Shown here: piece after piece, positions 23,102 through 38,100 of the stretch
How the letters are laid out: every line of letters starts with the position of its first letter
How positions within the stretch are numbered: position 1 is the stretch's first letter
Assembly (NCBI RefSeq): GCF_020740795.1
Contig: NC_067285.1
Coordinates: forward strand, 81,859,342 to 81,923,341
Origin: Apus apus
Taxonomy: Eukaryota > Chordata > Aves > Apodiformes > Apodidae
Direction: 5' to 3'
Length of the DNA: 64,000 bases
The notes under the pieces: generated by a model
Told to the model about the DNA's origin: nothing
Database searches by the model: none
What the model saw: the letters and a program-made list of their open reading frames with translations, nothing else
Made by a program: the position numbers and the translations under genes

Positions 23102-26007
23102 GTAAGTGTGGGTGTCCCGGACTGGGTCGGAGCAGCGCCTTTCCCTCAGGCCAGGGTTCATCTCTCACCGCTGCACGATGGCAGCTGGGAGGTGCTACAG
23201 CCGACCGACAGGTACAGTCTGAATGTACCCTTTGACTGGCCGCTGCCATGCAGCCCTGCACAGCAGCTCCCCGAAGGCTGCTTCCAGCTTCATCATCACC
23301 TCCCAGATCAGCCGTTTTCGTATCAGGTAGCAGGAGTCACGTAATGTAAGTTTAACATTAGAAACTCAGTTTTTCAGCTTCTTACAACAAGCACGAGGCT
23401 AGTTTTGGGGGTCTTACCCCTGTATTTCCCACAAAATTTGTCAAATCTTAATTGTCGAAGGTACTTCTGCTGGTAAGAATGCAAGATGAGAATGTAATAG
23501 CCCTTTGTTTTTGTTGAGGGAAGACGAGTACTGGTTGCTGGTATGCCACAGTTCAGCTCAACTTAAGGATAACTAAGGTAATTTTAGTTAATGTTAGGAT
23601 ATTTAACACTAGGGAGAAGGTTATTTAGGAAGTTCTTTTGAGGCTTAATCAGTGGCTGGGAGAAAATCTCATGGATCTATTAGTGTGGAGTAGCATGAAT
23701 TCTGCCAGAGAGCTATGTTGCGTGATATCCACCAGCCAGGAAACCAATGTACTCATATTGTTTTGAGCAGTGGCTTATTTGCATGTCTGAGCTTCATTTC
23801 TCAGCAGGTGTGGATGCTGTGTTTCATCCATAATCGTTACAGATTTTTGTGTATGCTTTTTTTAAAAAAAACAACACAAAAATGTAGGGACACACATGAT
23901 GAAATCACGCATTTGTGTTTGTTTCCCCTGTAGCACAAGGGAGAAAATTGCCATTTCTGAATTAGTGAGTCCATTTGTTTTATAAAATCCAACAACTATC
24001 TGAGGATAGTTGATAGTGATGAGTGTCCTCATCACTAAAAAACAGTTGTCCATCAAAGGGAGGGAATAAAAGAGCAAGTTCTTTAAGTAATCTCCCAGGA
24101 GATAGTTTTCCCAGGGTCTTCATGTGGTTGTCCTGCTGAATCAAAGACACTGGTGTCCAGACGTGTTGGGAATAAATTTTTTTTCTGGCAAGTAAGATAA
24201 TAATAATTACTCCTCTTTCTTTTGGTGGGACAGAAGAGAGGACAACGAAGTGGGAATTTCCCAGTAAGCGCAAAAGGTTAGTCTGTAGTTACATGTCATC
24301 TGTAAGTGTAAAGTGTATGTGCTCTAAATAGATGTGTTAGGTGTAGTTGATAAAGGAACTGAAGTCACCTTGAAAGACCCAACACATTGGGCAGCTGAGA
24401 ATCCAAGAGTTTTTGGACTGCAAGAGCAGTGACATCTCAATTTAGAGTAAGGGTCATCAGACTTCTTCCAAGTACAGATACCCTCACAGCTGTGTTTCTG
24501 AAAAAATATGTCACAGTCTTGAAGTTTAAAATGGGCAGAGAATTATGGGTACTGTCCTTCACTTCTCTTCTTTTTAATGGTCAAGGTGTGGGGAGTTACT
24601 GATGTGGGGAATGTCTTTTGCACCCAGTTAATTTACAGCAGAGCCAACGGCATCAAAATGAAACTGAGAGTTCTGCTAGCACTTCAGAGAAATGGCGATT
24701 GCTGTCTGTAATTTCATTTTTCATTCCCAAAGAAGAAACTCATTGCAAGAAAAGGAAGGGAGTGGAGGAATTTCACAGGTCAGGAGGCTGACAAGTTCTG
24801 TAGAGACAATATGTCTGACCCTGGTAAGAGAAAAAGCATTGTTATTTAGGCTTGTCATAGGCACTAAACTGTCAGAGCTCAGGCATGCTTAAGTGTACCA
24901 TGGGCTGAAATGCAGGCATCCAAGAATCTTGACTGTGGAGAACTTGGGTAGCCGTTCATAGGATCTAAAATTTGGGCTTTGGGCCCTACAAGAGTATTTA
25001 AGTACTTACTTTGTGGGTCCAGCTTGTTAAAGGTTTGAATACTTTTGAGTACAGTCAGATTCATTTTTATCTTTCATTGCAACTGGGAAGTTGTTTTGAG
25101 AACCAAGGATTGGAAAGTGGTTGTGCTGGACAGACACATGCGCTTTCATCTTTTTTAACTTCTGGCCCCTCTTCCTCTGTTTCTGTTTCTTAGCAGTGCT
25201 CTACTAGTTTGCAGGTGTTCAGAGGGGCAATGAATTTTCCTAGAAAAAAAGTTAATTAAATTTACAAACAGTTATGTTAACATGTGCTTATGCTTTGCCA
25301 CCTAACTTTGTAGTGTTTGGATTAGTTTATGTGACTAGAAGTTTAAAGGTTGCAAGATAGCAAGCGTTAGTGCACCTTGTGCTATTTCTTGAAAAGAGAT
25401 AAGGTTGCTGTCATAAGCTTGCAAGAAAGTACTTGACACGTATTAATGGTCAATTGCAATGGTTGGCAGTGGAGAACAGAGCCCTCATTTTGGATTTCAG
25501 TTCTTTCACTTTGAGATACAGAGCTCAGAGCTAGGGTCACTGAAATCTTAATTTTTCTCAGGAACTCAAGTGCTGGACTGTCCATTCAGATGAATTATCT
25601 CATTTGTTTCTCCAGCCATAAAGCAGAAAAAACCAAGTTTTTTTCACTCCTTACTAATGTTATGTGGCTAATTAACACAAAGTTTGTATGCTTTTTGAGG
25701 AGGAACGTACTACCATTCTGTAAAAAACAATGAAACTTCTTAGGTCTTCCCTTACTGTGTCTGTTCAGTTGGGTTTGTCTTTAATAGGATTAGTATGAAG
25801 ATCTACTTCCAGATCTGAGTGGAACATTTAATGATAAAATTAGTATCACGGCAAGGTTGGGTGTTGATTTGGAATATTGGCTACTCTCGGTTAATAAATA
25901 AACTATGCTCAACAAAACTAGGATCAAAACAGTGATAAGTACAGGTGCATTGAAAGTGAGTCACAAACAGAAATTGATACTGATTTGACTATTCTTAAAT
26001 GTTTTAG
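23102..26007. other. PRIMPOL 5' intron
   Basis: About 2.9 kb with no recognised exon or CR1. It contains the tandem hairpin pair at 23993-24037. Confidence 0.6.
23993..24037. repeat. Two adjacent perfect hairpins
   Basis: The first has arms 23993-24000 and 24005-24012 (CAACTATC / GATAGTTG, 4-nt loop). The second has arms 24014-24023 and 24028-24037 (TAGTGATGAG / CTCATCACTA, 4-nt loop). They are separated by one base. Confidence 0.9.
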
Positions 26008-26012
26008 GACAA

Positions 26013-26192
26013 ATGAAAAGAAAATGGGAAGAAAGACTGAAGAAAGTGGAAGAACTAGCATCTCACTATGAAAGAAATCCTCTTCCTCCAGTTTATAGAC
26101 CAAAACTGTCCAAGCCCTTTCTGCCATCCCCTGTTTGGAAAATATTTTATCGTCAGGCTGAAGCTTTTGATTATGTAAAAACCTGCAAAGAG
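26013..26192 (+). CDS. PRIMPOL: PRIMPOL coding exon 1
   Basis: The exon begins at 26008 after acceptor GTTTTAG and has five untranslated bases, then ATG. It encodes [20 protein letters not shown] through FDYVKTCKE, with donor GTAAAT. The N-terminal helix and ASHYERNPL match the family. Confidence 0.96.
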
Positions 26193-29100
26193 GTAAATTA
26201 CTTGTTAGGTGAATGTCTCTACTCTTTAGGTACTTTAAAGGTTGAACTTAAAAGTTGGGTTGACAGTAAAGTCTTTATCAGATTGCAAGAAGTTCTTTTC
26301 CTTTCTTCTTTTTTCTTCCCAATCCTGAAGCAGCATTTTTCTTTTGCTTGTTTGTTTTTTTTGTTGTTGTTGTTGTATGGTTTCTTGTCTTTGTAGGAGT
26401 CATGCTAGACTGGAGGTAGCTCTAAGAAGTACTAGTTCTAACATACAAGTTGGTATGTGGTGTGAACCTCTAACAATAGAAGTGTTTTTTGGTAATAATG
26501 TAGTGATAGATTTGTTCCTTCTGAGGGTAGGGAAGCTGTCAGGTTGGCAGAAGAGTGGGAAGGTAGGGGGAGTTGAGTAGAAAGAAAGAGGAAGGAAAAA
26601 CTGAGGAAGAAAAAAAAGGAGGCAAGAGACCATAACAATACAACTCTCCAGTGGTAACCAGGTCAGATGGTAAGAAGTGATGAGCCAGATAAGTGTTAAG
26701 CAAAATATATCCTCTGTTTTTGTTTCTCTGCATTTAATAATTTTCAAATTGATCACTGCTTTTAAAGTAAGTACTAAGGTTTCTTCCCACTGTTTTACAA
26801 ATTTAAGTAATCCCGACAGTCTGTTTTCCAAAATGCACTCTCACTAACTTGGCAGTGTTTTGGGGGTTTGTTTATTTTCTTTTCAGATTTCCATGTTTGG
26901 ATTTCAGTGATACAGAATATAAAGAGTATTTGCTATAAAGCCATATGTTCTCATCATATCCATATGACTGTTCCTTTCAGGACATTTTTCCTCCTCCTGT
27001 TAGATGCATTTGCCACTCATCAGAAAAAAAAGACAACTTTACAGAGAAAACAGAGTTTACACTAAAGCACAGCAAAGAAAAGTTCTGATTTTTACTCATG
27101 TAACTGAAATCAGGATGACATTCTTAATTAAAAACAGGTGCTACTTGGGTTGAAAAGGGATAAGTGATCTACTTACAGTTTTCTCATAATTACTAACCTT
27201 TAACCAAAGAAAATAATGTCAAATAGGAACTTTGTAAGATTTTAACTATTTTTTTGAATAAAAAAGCTTCAATATTTTTATTTTAATAGGATGTTCATGT
27301 ATTTGCCTTGGAAAAGAGCACACAAAGTAGACAGAGGTTTTACCTTGTGACAACATATAAAGAGCTTTGGTTTTATTACACGTGAGTATTTGAAATGGTA
27401 CCCTATGCTTTACTTTAAGGTAGTGATATACTGGTATACAATTATCTAGTAATAGCTATTACTGGGTAGCTATCCCCAGTAACTGCTACTCTGATTAGCA
27501 CAGAGCTATAAATGGGTGGCCAGAGGTTTGATCTTGTCCATGGGGAAAATCTGTATAAGGACAAACCAATCTATTCTGTTGAGGGTGTGGGAAACAGCCC
27601 CACATAAAACTAAATAACTTCAATTTTCTTTTGATGTGCAGACTGCTTTTATTTCCTGGGCATTAAGGACCCTGTCTACTGAACTTAAATCTAATAGCAG
27701 TAGAATTGCTTTTGCTGTCAGCTTTCCTTAGGGGCTCATAGCAACACGTGACACAAACATATTTCTATGGTTAGTCATATATCAGTTTAAATGGGCATTA
27801 ATACAAATGTCCAGTTACCACTTTATGGTTATGTAGTTTCAAGTATTGACAATTTGATCGTGTGTTGAACTTTTTTTCCCCCAATTTCTGCTTGACAATA
27901 AAACAAAGAAAGTAAACAAAATCTAAGAGTCAGTTTTTATATGAAAACTAAGCTTGATTTTTTTTCTTAATTTGAAAATTAGATTAATTTTTAATTTAGT
28001 TCAAAAAAGTCTGTTTAATCTTATTTTTAGTGCTTAACACCTGTGAGTGATAACCTACTAAGTTTTTTTACTGTATTTTCCATCATTCCTTAAATTCTTA
28101 ACAGCATTTCTGTTGACAGTATGAATGGTAAGACTTAGGGGAGGATGGGAGGAGAGTACTTTGCAAACTTAAATTCTAGGCCAGACAGGTATCTTTGTTG
28201 GTATTTGATGATGACTTTAGTTACAAATTTTTTTAAGCATTATAGGGCTGCTACTTTTTTATTTCGGGTGGTTGATTGAAAAATAAAACAATATTGCTCT
28301 TCACCAGCTTTGTTGCCCTCCTCTGTACTTGCTCCAGCACCTCAATACCTCTCTTGAATTGAGGTGCCCAAAACTGGACACAAGACTCCAGGGGTGGCCT
28401 CACCAGTGCTGAGTACAGGGGGATGATCACCTCTCTGCTTCTGCTGGTCACACTATTTCTAACACAATCCAGGATGCCATTGGCTTTCTTGGCCACCTGG
28501 GCACACTGCTGGCTCATATTCAGCTGCTTGTCAGTTAGAACCCCCAGGTCCTTTTCTGCCAGACACTTTCCAGCTACACTTTCCCAGGCCTGTAGTGTTG
28601 CCTGGGGTTGTTGTGGCCTGAGTGCAGGACCTGGCACTTGGCCTTGTCGAAGCCCAGACCATTAACATGAGCCCAGTGATCTCCTGGATGTGTTTATGGG
28701 TCGTTTGGATGTGGTATTGGTGGATATAGTTTAGGGGAGAACTTTGTAGAGTAGGGATGATGGTTGGACTCGGTGATCCCAAGGGTCTTTTCCAACCTGA
28801 ATAGTTCCATGATTGTCTGATTTAGGACTTGTGGAATCCTCATTTGCAACTGATCAGTATGTGTAGTGTTTATTGTGAGAAGCTGTGACTTGGTTCTGTT
28901 TTTCTTTAGGAAAGATTATAAAACAAGTCTTATGCATTGCTATGAAGTAATTCCTGAAAAAGATGCTTGCAAACTTTATTTTGATTTGGAGTTCTACAAA
29001 CCAGCAAATCCTGGTGCGGATGGCAAGAGTATGGTTGCAAAGCTAATTGAGGTAATATGCATTTATTGGTTTAATATGAAACCAAAGTATTTACCCATTT

Positions 29101-32100
29101 TGTCTTGATTATTCTGTAGTAAAACAAAATTAAAGCAAAGGTTCTCTCCTTGAAGTAAAAAAAGAAAACAGAGGATGATGGTTGTCGAAATGCTTGTGTG
29201 CACTGTCATTTTACTGATACGGTGGTTGCTTTTGCAGATTGTTTTATGTCCTGTGCCACTTAGAAGCTGTAAAACTGAAGGAGTGTGAAGGGTGGGGGAC
29301 ATGAGATGCTAAAATCCTAAGCTTCCAGACCCTTAAGTTCTGAGTCCTTGTCCTAAACATGTATAATTCCATGCTTAGTTTATAGAAGGTTTTTGGAGCT
29401 ATTTTAGAGCCAGACAGTTATGTTTTCTCCTTAGTGTTCATTGGGTCATACCAGTAATTAGCTAAATCATAACAGCAAGTTAGCCTACCAGCCTTTTACA
29501 TCATGATAGCCTCTATCTTCCATTCTAGGTAAGCCCGCATTACAAACATTGTTACTGTGGGTGTGAACTGCTTTGTGGTGGAAAAAAACAGAAGATAAAG
29601 ACACTAATTTAGACTTTGACCTGGAAAACTGCAAATCTGCTCAGCTTGTCACTCTTAGCATATGCAGTGATTTGCTTATTTCAGGAAATAAAATCTGTGT
29701 CGAGTTTGGTTAAAATTTGCTATGTTATGACTTAGTTTAAGTTAATTGTATGCTCTAAATGAGAAAAAAAAGCTTGGGAAAAAAAAAAAGTAGAATCTGC
29801 TTTTTTTAAGTTTTATAGATACAACTATTAAAAAGGTTAGCGGAAATAGCCTAATTAATGTTTATAATTTCAGCTTGTCAGCGAGAAATTAAAAGAATTT
29901 TATGATGTTACTTGTGCAGCCAAAGATGTCTTGAATTTAGATTCCAGTACTGATGAAAAATTTAGTCGACACTTAATATTTCTACCACAAAAGACTGTAT
30001 TTAAGGACAATATTCATGTTGGTAAGTGTGTTCTTTTTTCTTACACCTAGAAATAAAAGGTGAGGTTTTGACTTGGTACAGTGCCATCTCACATTTGAAT
30101 ATTTATTTTAATGGAATTACATGTGGAAACCAATATCTGGTCCCAGCAGAAATGACTACCTATTTCTATTTCATGAAGCCTTATTATTTTTCAAATCATC
30201 TCCTACTTCCTTTTTCTATAGTTAGCATTTGTGTTTGCAAAAATGTAATTTTTTTGTGCCTGTGTGTATTATTTACAAAATTACTGGCAAGACTGGCTTT
30301 TGGCTTGAGAATTGTTTTAAAATATGGCTACAATTCCTTAATTTTCAGGTTAATGTCAGTCTTAACAATTAAAGTTAAGATTATGAGCTGCAAATACAGT
30401 TGGTTTGTGCTCTGCTCAGGGTCAGAAATGCAGGACAAAGGTGGTTTCAAGCCACCTGTGCATAAACATGATTAAGAGAAAGCTGAAAGCTATTTTAATT
30501 GTTGATACAAGTTGGGATTTTATGGGATATGGCAACTCCAATACAAAGAATTGCCAGTTCAAAGTTGTCTTTACTCAATTTTAAAAAATAAGTGTAATAC
30601 CTCCTCATTTCACAGAATTATTTTGAACATACTTTTAAAATACTGTTTATTACCACCAGCCTTGGTATAGTTAGGTTAATATTTGAACTCTGATCTTAAA
30701 GGTCTTTACCAACCAAAAGAATTCTGCAATTCTCTTCCATTACTCACTGAGGTGCTCATGGTGAGCATTAAGAAAAGTTTATTACTTCTTCCTGTACATA
30801 CAGTGTGTATGGGTGCAGTATAGCAGGCTTATAGACATACATTGAACAATGAGGGCACAACAGAGTATCAGCTGAGTTTTGTCTGAGTGAAGTAGGAACT
30901 GATGGGAAACAGCTTGCCCAGTGGTGGAAAAAAATCTGTATCTGCCTACAAATGCAGAAATTGGGGTTATTTAACATTGCATTTGCAGCCTTGGTTTTGC
31001 CATTTCTTAATATTTGAGTGTTTGTTTTTTAACTTCTGTTTCTTACCATGTTTGTTTCAAACAAACAGAGTGAGGGACAGGAAGCAGAAATGCCATGTTA
31101 GAGTAACATCTTAATAATCTCAAGGGTTTTTAGAAGGAATGGCATTTAGATTTGTGAGGTTTAGCTCTACCATTTGTGTTCAGGAAGAACTGTGACAACA
31201 GCAGCAGAATGACATAGAATCATAGAACCATTCAGGTTGGAAAAGACCCTTGGGATCACCGAGTCCAGCCATCATCCTTACTCTAGAAAGTTCTCCCCTA
31301 AACCATATCCACCAACACCACATCCAAACGACCCTTGAACACATCCAGGGATGGCGACTCAACCACCTCCCTGGGCAGCCTATTCCAGTGTCTGACCACT
31401 CTTGCTGTGAATTTTTTTTTTCCCTAATGTCCAGTGTAAACCTCCCCTGTTGCAGCTTGAAGCCATTCCCTCTTGTTCTGTGGCTAATTACCTGTGAGAA
31501 GAGACCAGCACCTACCTCTCTACAATGACCTTTCAGGTAGTTGTAGAGACTGATGAGGTCTCCCCTCAGCCTCCTCTTCCCGAAGCTAAACATTCCCAGC
31601 TCCTTCAAGCGTTCTTCATAAGATGTATCAGAGAAAGATAAATTTTGTGCTTTGTTACTTTAGTGGGTTTCCACTGCTTGTAGAATAGGAAGAACTATGG
31701 GTTCATAGGATGTTGGGTTCATAATATTGGTCCTGCTCATGCCCCTGCTTTTATTCTGCTATCTGCTTGGTCACAATCTGACTGTCTTTGTGTATTCCTC
31801 TTCCTTTCTCACCCTTACATCTTTTTTTAGCTCTGCTCCTTCCTTCATTCCACTCTTGAGTAAAGCTTATACTGTATTTCTTTTTTATCTTTTTTCTTTT
31901 TTTCTCTGAAAACTCTGGTTTATAGTTTCTTACTGTGCACTGTGTGTCTCCTAGCAGGGGATTGTAGAGAGCACAGGGAAGACGGACTGTGATGCTGTCA
32001 TTAAAGACACTCTGCTGGATTTCTTTCTAGCCCATTACAGCACTAGGGAAAATCTTATTTTCCTTTTGAATTGTGTAGTTATTTCATGGGGACAACAAGT

Positions 32101-35100
32101 GCTGTTGGATCAAAGTTGTGTAGGGTTGACACATGTTTTGTGCAGCTTTCCAGAATCATCTATGAAAGGTCTTGTCAGCATAAACAGCTGGAGGAGCAAA
32201 GCACTGCAAGGAGAGGCTGGATCTTGTAGGCCTGCCTGCATGTACAACGTGTTTTTCCCCAATATTTTTAATATACACATGCGATCCGTGGCCTAAGCAT
32301 CACTTCAGAACAAAATTCAGATCCTCACTCCAACACAAAGAGGCCATAGGATTTCTCAGAGACATTTTTTTTTTCAGCTTTTTTTAACATTAAAAAACGT
32401 ATTTCTCATTCTTAAGAGCAGTGGAATCTGTATTCCTAAACCTTTTGAGGAGTAGCTGACAGGGCAGCCTAAGCAGATTGCCAAAGTTATAAGCAAATGC
32501 CTGTAATTCTGGCTGCCAGCCCCAGTGTGACACAGAGGAGTTACTGCTTAGGTGAGACCATGGTGACAGCTGCAAACCCCACAGACTTGGATGGGATTAC
32601 TGCAGTTTTTAGTTCAGAACTGTGGCCTTTAACTCCTCTGCCACTCTCAAACTTCTAAGTAGTACATGGATGGTAAATAATTTGTTATGACAGCAATTTT
32701 AGCCTATGATTTTGATAACTCAATTACATGAGTCAGTTCTCTCAGTAGAAGGGAGAACTGTTTGTTCTAGTCCATTAGTTGTGTTCTGCGTTTCCACCCT
32801 GATAGAAATTTGACATTTTTACTGTCACACTTGGAATATGTTTAGCGATTGTGTTATTTGTGTTCTGCCTTTGCCTTTCCAACAGGAAGTTGAAGTTGCA
32901 GTAAAAATTGATTTTTTAATAATTGAGAACTGAAATATCAGTATTTAATTCATGCATGTGACCAGACTTATTACACTCTAGACTTTTCAGTTAAAGCATA
33001 TTCGGTTTGTACTTTGTGCAAAATACTCTGCTGTAGTAAATAGTAACTAAAAAAGCAGATAACTTCACAAAGTAATTCTGCAGAATCTATATGAAAATAC
33101 ATATATACTGTATATTCTGATAGAAGGATTTTGTCTAATATTGAACTTAAAAGGGGTAGTATATTTTTCAGACACATTCAGGTCTTGTCTTTTTTTAAAA
33201 ACTAATCATTGTGTTCTGTCTAATAAAAATTACCTTGAGTTAGAGGTATTTCTGTGGGATAAACTAGAATGTGAACTCTCACATCTTGGATGATATTGTT
33301 TTGTGAGCGTTTCATGTCAGGGATCATGCATAAAGTGTATAAGCTTAAAAATAAGTATGATTTAATATATTTAGTATACAATATTTTCAATTAGGTACTA
33401 GTTAGAATTAAAATACAGGGAGTGAGTTCATAGTTTATGTAAGAAAGTGCAGGAGATCATGTAGATCCACAGGGAAGCTGCAGAGATCAAGAAATTGACG
33501 TTGATCTACACAACTGAAAAACATCCTAGATACAAAAATGCAAAATTCAAGGATCAAAATTGTGAAACGCAGGGTTTGGTTCTACATCTGACCAGTTAAA
33601 ATGGGAAGAGAGAAAACAGAGACGTGTGTGAATGATAAAGAACTAACTCCCCAAACAATCTTTCACTGACAAAAAACCTTGCTATTCTGACACCAGAGTG
33701 ATTGTTACTTAATTACATGTATAAAAAAAAGGAAGTGGTGAACCAGGACTTTAAAAGATACTTTCACTTTTGTGATAATGGCAATAAACCTCAGTTCTGA
33801 AAAAGGGACATTTTCTCCCTGAATTAAAGATCTGAGTAACTGTTGTTATAAACCTAAGAAATGTGTCTATTTGAACATACAGGGTTAAAAATGTCTGTGA
33901 ATCATTTGTGTGCCTCAGTAGTCCTGGAATGAATTATGAGGATGGTGATACTAATGCTTGATCTATTGAGTCATTCTGCTGATGTGTAGCATAGGAGGAC
34001 TGATATTTCATGTTCTTTCAGGTTCTCCATTGAAGCTTCAACAGCAGAATCCTCCTTGCCAGTATTCCTTTCACTTCATATTTTTTCTGCCACACCTGTA
34101 TTTATTCTCTTCTTTCTCCCTGCAAATAATTTGGCCATGGTTTCCTTTTGTCTTTCTGTAGTTACCATCTAGCAGAGGCTGAAATACAATGGAACTTGCA
34201 TTACAATACTGGAATTTTGAAAAGTCATTACAAAATACTTTTGTAAAAGTAATTTGTTGTTCAAGTAGCCCTGGTCAAACTCTGACACCAGTTAATACAC
34301 CGTAAAGCTGCAAGTGAACCTTTGTAAGCATTCTGAAAGTGAAATTTATGTGAGAAGTAGTGAGAGGGACAATCACGGGATCTTCAGAATCCTAAATCTG
34401 AGCTTGGTTGTGTCATTGCAAGCAGACATTAAGTACTGTAAAAATATTCTACAAAAATGATTAAAAACTACCTATGTTTGGATTAAAAAAATAAGTTGTG
34501 TAATAGCAAAGCTGTTTGAATGCTTTATTTGTGTATTGTGGAGTTTCACTAAGTGGTACTTGAAATACTAAATTAAGCTACATTATATAAAGTACCTTTA
34601 CTACTTATTTTTTATATAATTGTTAGTAACAAAATGGTCCTACATTAAACATTTGAATAAGTCTTACTATTAATAGTCTAATTCATACACAAAATGTTTG
34701 GGCTAAGCTAGCATGAAGATCTGAATTGAACTTGTTCAGTAAGTTTCTGTCACTCTAGTGGAAAATTCAGGTTCACAGAAGTTTCGGTGCAAAAGTCTTC
34801 CTCGTGTTAGTCATTAGTCAAGATCATTTGTGCTCCAGGCATAAGAGTAGCTGGAGACCTTGTCTGTCAGAGGCTTTAGGAACTGCAGTGGTATAGATGT
34901 ATGGTTAGGTGAAATTCTTTTGAAAGATCCAAAAGATATTTATTTCAGTTTTGCGCGTTTATTGCGTCCTTGAATGTAGTTTGGGTATGTGGTGACAGTC
35001 TGTGTACTTCGGTTATGTCATGTTGTCTTGATTTCCAAAGAGGTGATTGCCAAGCCAGCTCACTTCTCAGTTCTCTCTGTTCCTAGTAGTAAAATAGCAA

Positions 35101-38100
35101 ATACAATAAATGATACAATCAATATACACACAATTGTTCATTTTCTTATGTTAAAAAAAAAAAAAAGCTGTTTTAGTAAAAATTCTTGCCAAGCATGGGT
35201 TTCTTTCTTACTAACAAGAACCATTTTGTGCACTGGACTGGTCCAAAAGATTCTTTTAAAAAATTCAAGAGGGGAACCTCCTTTCCCCCCAAACTCAAAC
35301 CACTTCCATCTTGGCTGTTAAATGTTTGCACAGGAACTATTAAGTTCTTTCTGGATTAATAAATGACATCTGCTTTTGTGTTTTTTTGTTTTTGAGGTAA
35401 CTTTGTGAGAACCATTTTGCAGCCTGCCATAAGGCTAATGGAGAGTAAAGGTGCTGTTGTGATTCCGGAAGAAGGAGCAGGACATGTTTTCCAGTGTTCT
35501 GCAGAAACACTTGGATTAGATGGTTCTTTTTCCAAAGGCTGGCCAGCCGTTGCTCACAAAACAAAGGATATGGAAACATCACACCAGGGAGAAAATTCAG
35601 AATACTCCTTTCTAATAGTAAATGATAAAGAAGGACACCAGCAACTTTTTGTGGATCTAGGTAAATATAAGAAGTACTTTGGAACCTCTTTGGAATGCAC
35701 AAAAGCTTACAAAAGGAGATGTTCCTTAATCTTTGATTACAAAGAGTAAGAACAACAGTGTTCTATTTTTGTGCTCACGGTCAGAATTTAAACCAAATAT
35801 AATGTGCTGAAACTGTCCTCATAAATGCTGTACTTTAAAGGAGCCTTAGATTCTTGGTCCATGGCACTTCCTATACTGCTACATTTAATCACTTTGTTCT
35901 GAAGTTTGAGGACACTCTTAAATCTGGACTTGGTGCTCCTATTTAAATTAAAAGAGAGTGGTATGTATTGCATTTTGGCAATTTCAGTTGAATGGCAAGT
36001 TGCTTGATTGTGGAACAGGGTCTTACAGATGTGGCATTCCATATTGTTCTGCATGCATGAATTAAGCCTTCTTCCCCACTTTGGAGTGGCAGTTTTTAGG
36101 TTTTAATGTCAGAATTTGGGGCTGGGCACGTCATGCCCCAGTTGTGCTTAGCCTGTTCGTGGTATTAAAATGTTTAAAATCTGAAGCACAACATCCATAG
36201 TCAGTCTGAAGTTTTATAGCTGCACCTTTCTCCATTTCCGTATCTGGTTTCTCTGCATTTTTGCCCCATCTCAGTGAAATGAAAATAGCTTAGCACTCTT
36301 TTGTACAGCAGTGGTTTAGGTTTTTAAGGACTGTTTTTTCTCAGACTTCTCTGAAGAACCCCCACTCCTTCAAATTCTTTTCATGGCATTCAGGGTCAGT
36401 GTTACTGCTGGCCTCTTCAGTATGTCCGAGTTGTTGAAATGTTGGCCCAAAGTTGGCCCTACTTCACACCCACTGATTAAAATCCATTCAAACATAATCA
36501 TGAATGGAAATTAAAGAAAACTAAATTTTTAACCTTTTAAGAATTTGATGTTAGTCCCAATTAAATATGGAGGATGGTTATGTTAGAGTTCAAAACTGGA
36601 AGGCTAAAATTAAAATAGCTGGAATACTGAGTTACATTGTGAGGCTGCCATGATAGAAAGGGATGTGACATTATTGTTTTATGAGGTCTTTTATCTTCAT
36701 GAAAATGAAATGTAACCCACAAATAGTGCATGATCTTTTCTTGTTGCATTTCTTTTATGGGAGGTGAGTTGAAGTCAGCAAGTTTTTTTTGTCCATTCAT
36801 TAGACCCCCAGCTGGGTCTAAGGAAAATTAATTAACACATACTCAGTATCTTAAATTCTAGCAGCATTGTTATGTTAAGAAGTATTTGTTTTTCTGTAGG
36901 AGTTTATACAAGGAATAGAAATTTCCGGATGTATAAATCATCAAAAGCAGGAAAAAATGTGATTCTGAAGATAGCAGAGGATAATAAATTTGTCCCTAAC
37001 TGTGAAGACAGTGTTTCCCTGGAAGAAGCGTATTTTCTTTCCTCTTTGATCTGCAACATCAGGTAATTGTTTCATTCCAGTGGAAGTGAAAATACTTTAA
37101 AATACATACTTTAGTGGGGTTTTTTTTTTGTCTTGCAGCAGTTAGAAATAACTACCATAAATGGGCAGTTATTTAATGACTGTGGTTACAGTGTAATTTA
37201 GGAGTTTCCCGTAGAATTCCTTGGTTTTGAAGAAAAAAATTACTGGGATGCAGGTTTGTTTTTTCTTTAAGCCTACCTTGAAATGTTTAAAGAACACAAC
37301 ATGAGGTACGGCTTCTGAGTTGTGCCTTACTTGTCTGCACACACTCAAAATGTAACCATAATTAGGGTGGATACTAGTATATATAATAATCAAGTTTTCT
37401 GTATCTACTCTAAACCCCTGATACATCTTGCAGTGCTCTGACTGTATCTTAAAATTATCATTACTGTAGCAGAAAGGAGGTTAAAATGGTACATTGATCC
37501 TTATGATATTACCTATAATGTTTTTATTAAAACATGTTTGTTGTAACATCATTTTTTTTAATATCCTGACATGTTCGTTATCCTGCACAAATGCCAGGAG
37601 CCCTGTAGAATAAATTGTGTAGCGTATTGGCTGAGTCTCATCGGTATGGATGAGAAATTCTGCTGTGTGATCATCTGGCTAGTAATACAGCAAGGAAAAG
37701 AAGAAAAATACAGTGAAAACTTTCCCAGAGTGCATATGCTGAATTATTACACCTAGAGCAAATAATGTTGCAGGAGTAGTACTGCAGTCTTTAAATTAGT
37801 CTTTAAATGGCTGGTTCCTGGGATTTTTGGCAGGAACCGAATTTTGCTGTACAGAAGGAGAAAGCCATGCCCTCTGCTGGTAGGAGTTAGAGGAAACCAT
37901 CAAAACGAGACGAAAAAGTGCTTTGGGGTAGAGAAGGGTAGTGCAGAGAATCACAGCCTGGTTCAGGTTGGCAGGGACCTCTGGAGTTTGTCTGGTCCAA
38001 CCACCCTGCTCCAGCAGGGCCACCTAGAGCAGGCTGCCCAGGACTTTGTCCTGTTCTGCCATACTGTGGTAGGCTGCAAGAATCACATATTTTCCCTTGT

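Larger units (their letters stand above)
30022..35396. other. Largest PRIMPOL intron (5.4 kb)
   Basis: It holds two CR1 fragments (30690-30735 and 31212-31624). The rest is AT-rich and unrecognised. No extra exon is needed for the phases to close. Confidence 0.7.

Noticed and set aside
37571-37756. 61-codon frame considered as the missing PRIMPOL exon between 37062 and 38606
   Set aside because: It has no suitable acceptor or phase. The stretch at 38114-38211 fits both phases and the local similarity instead.
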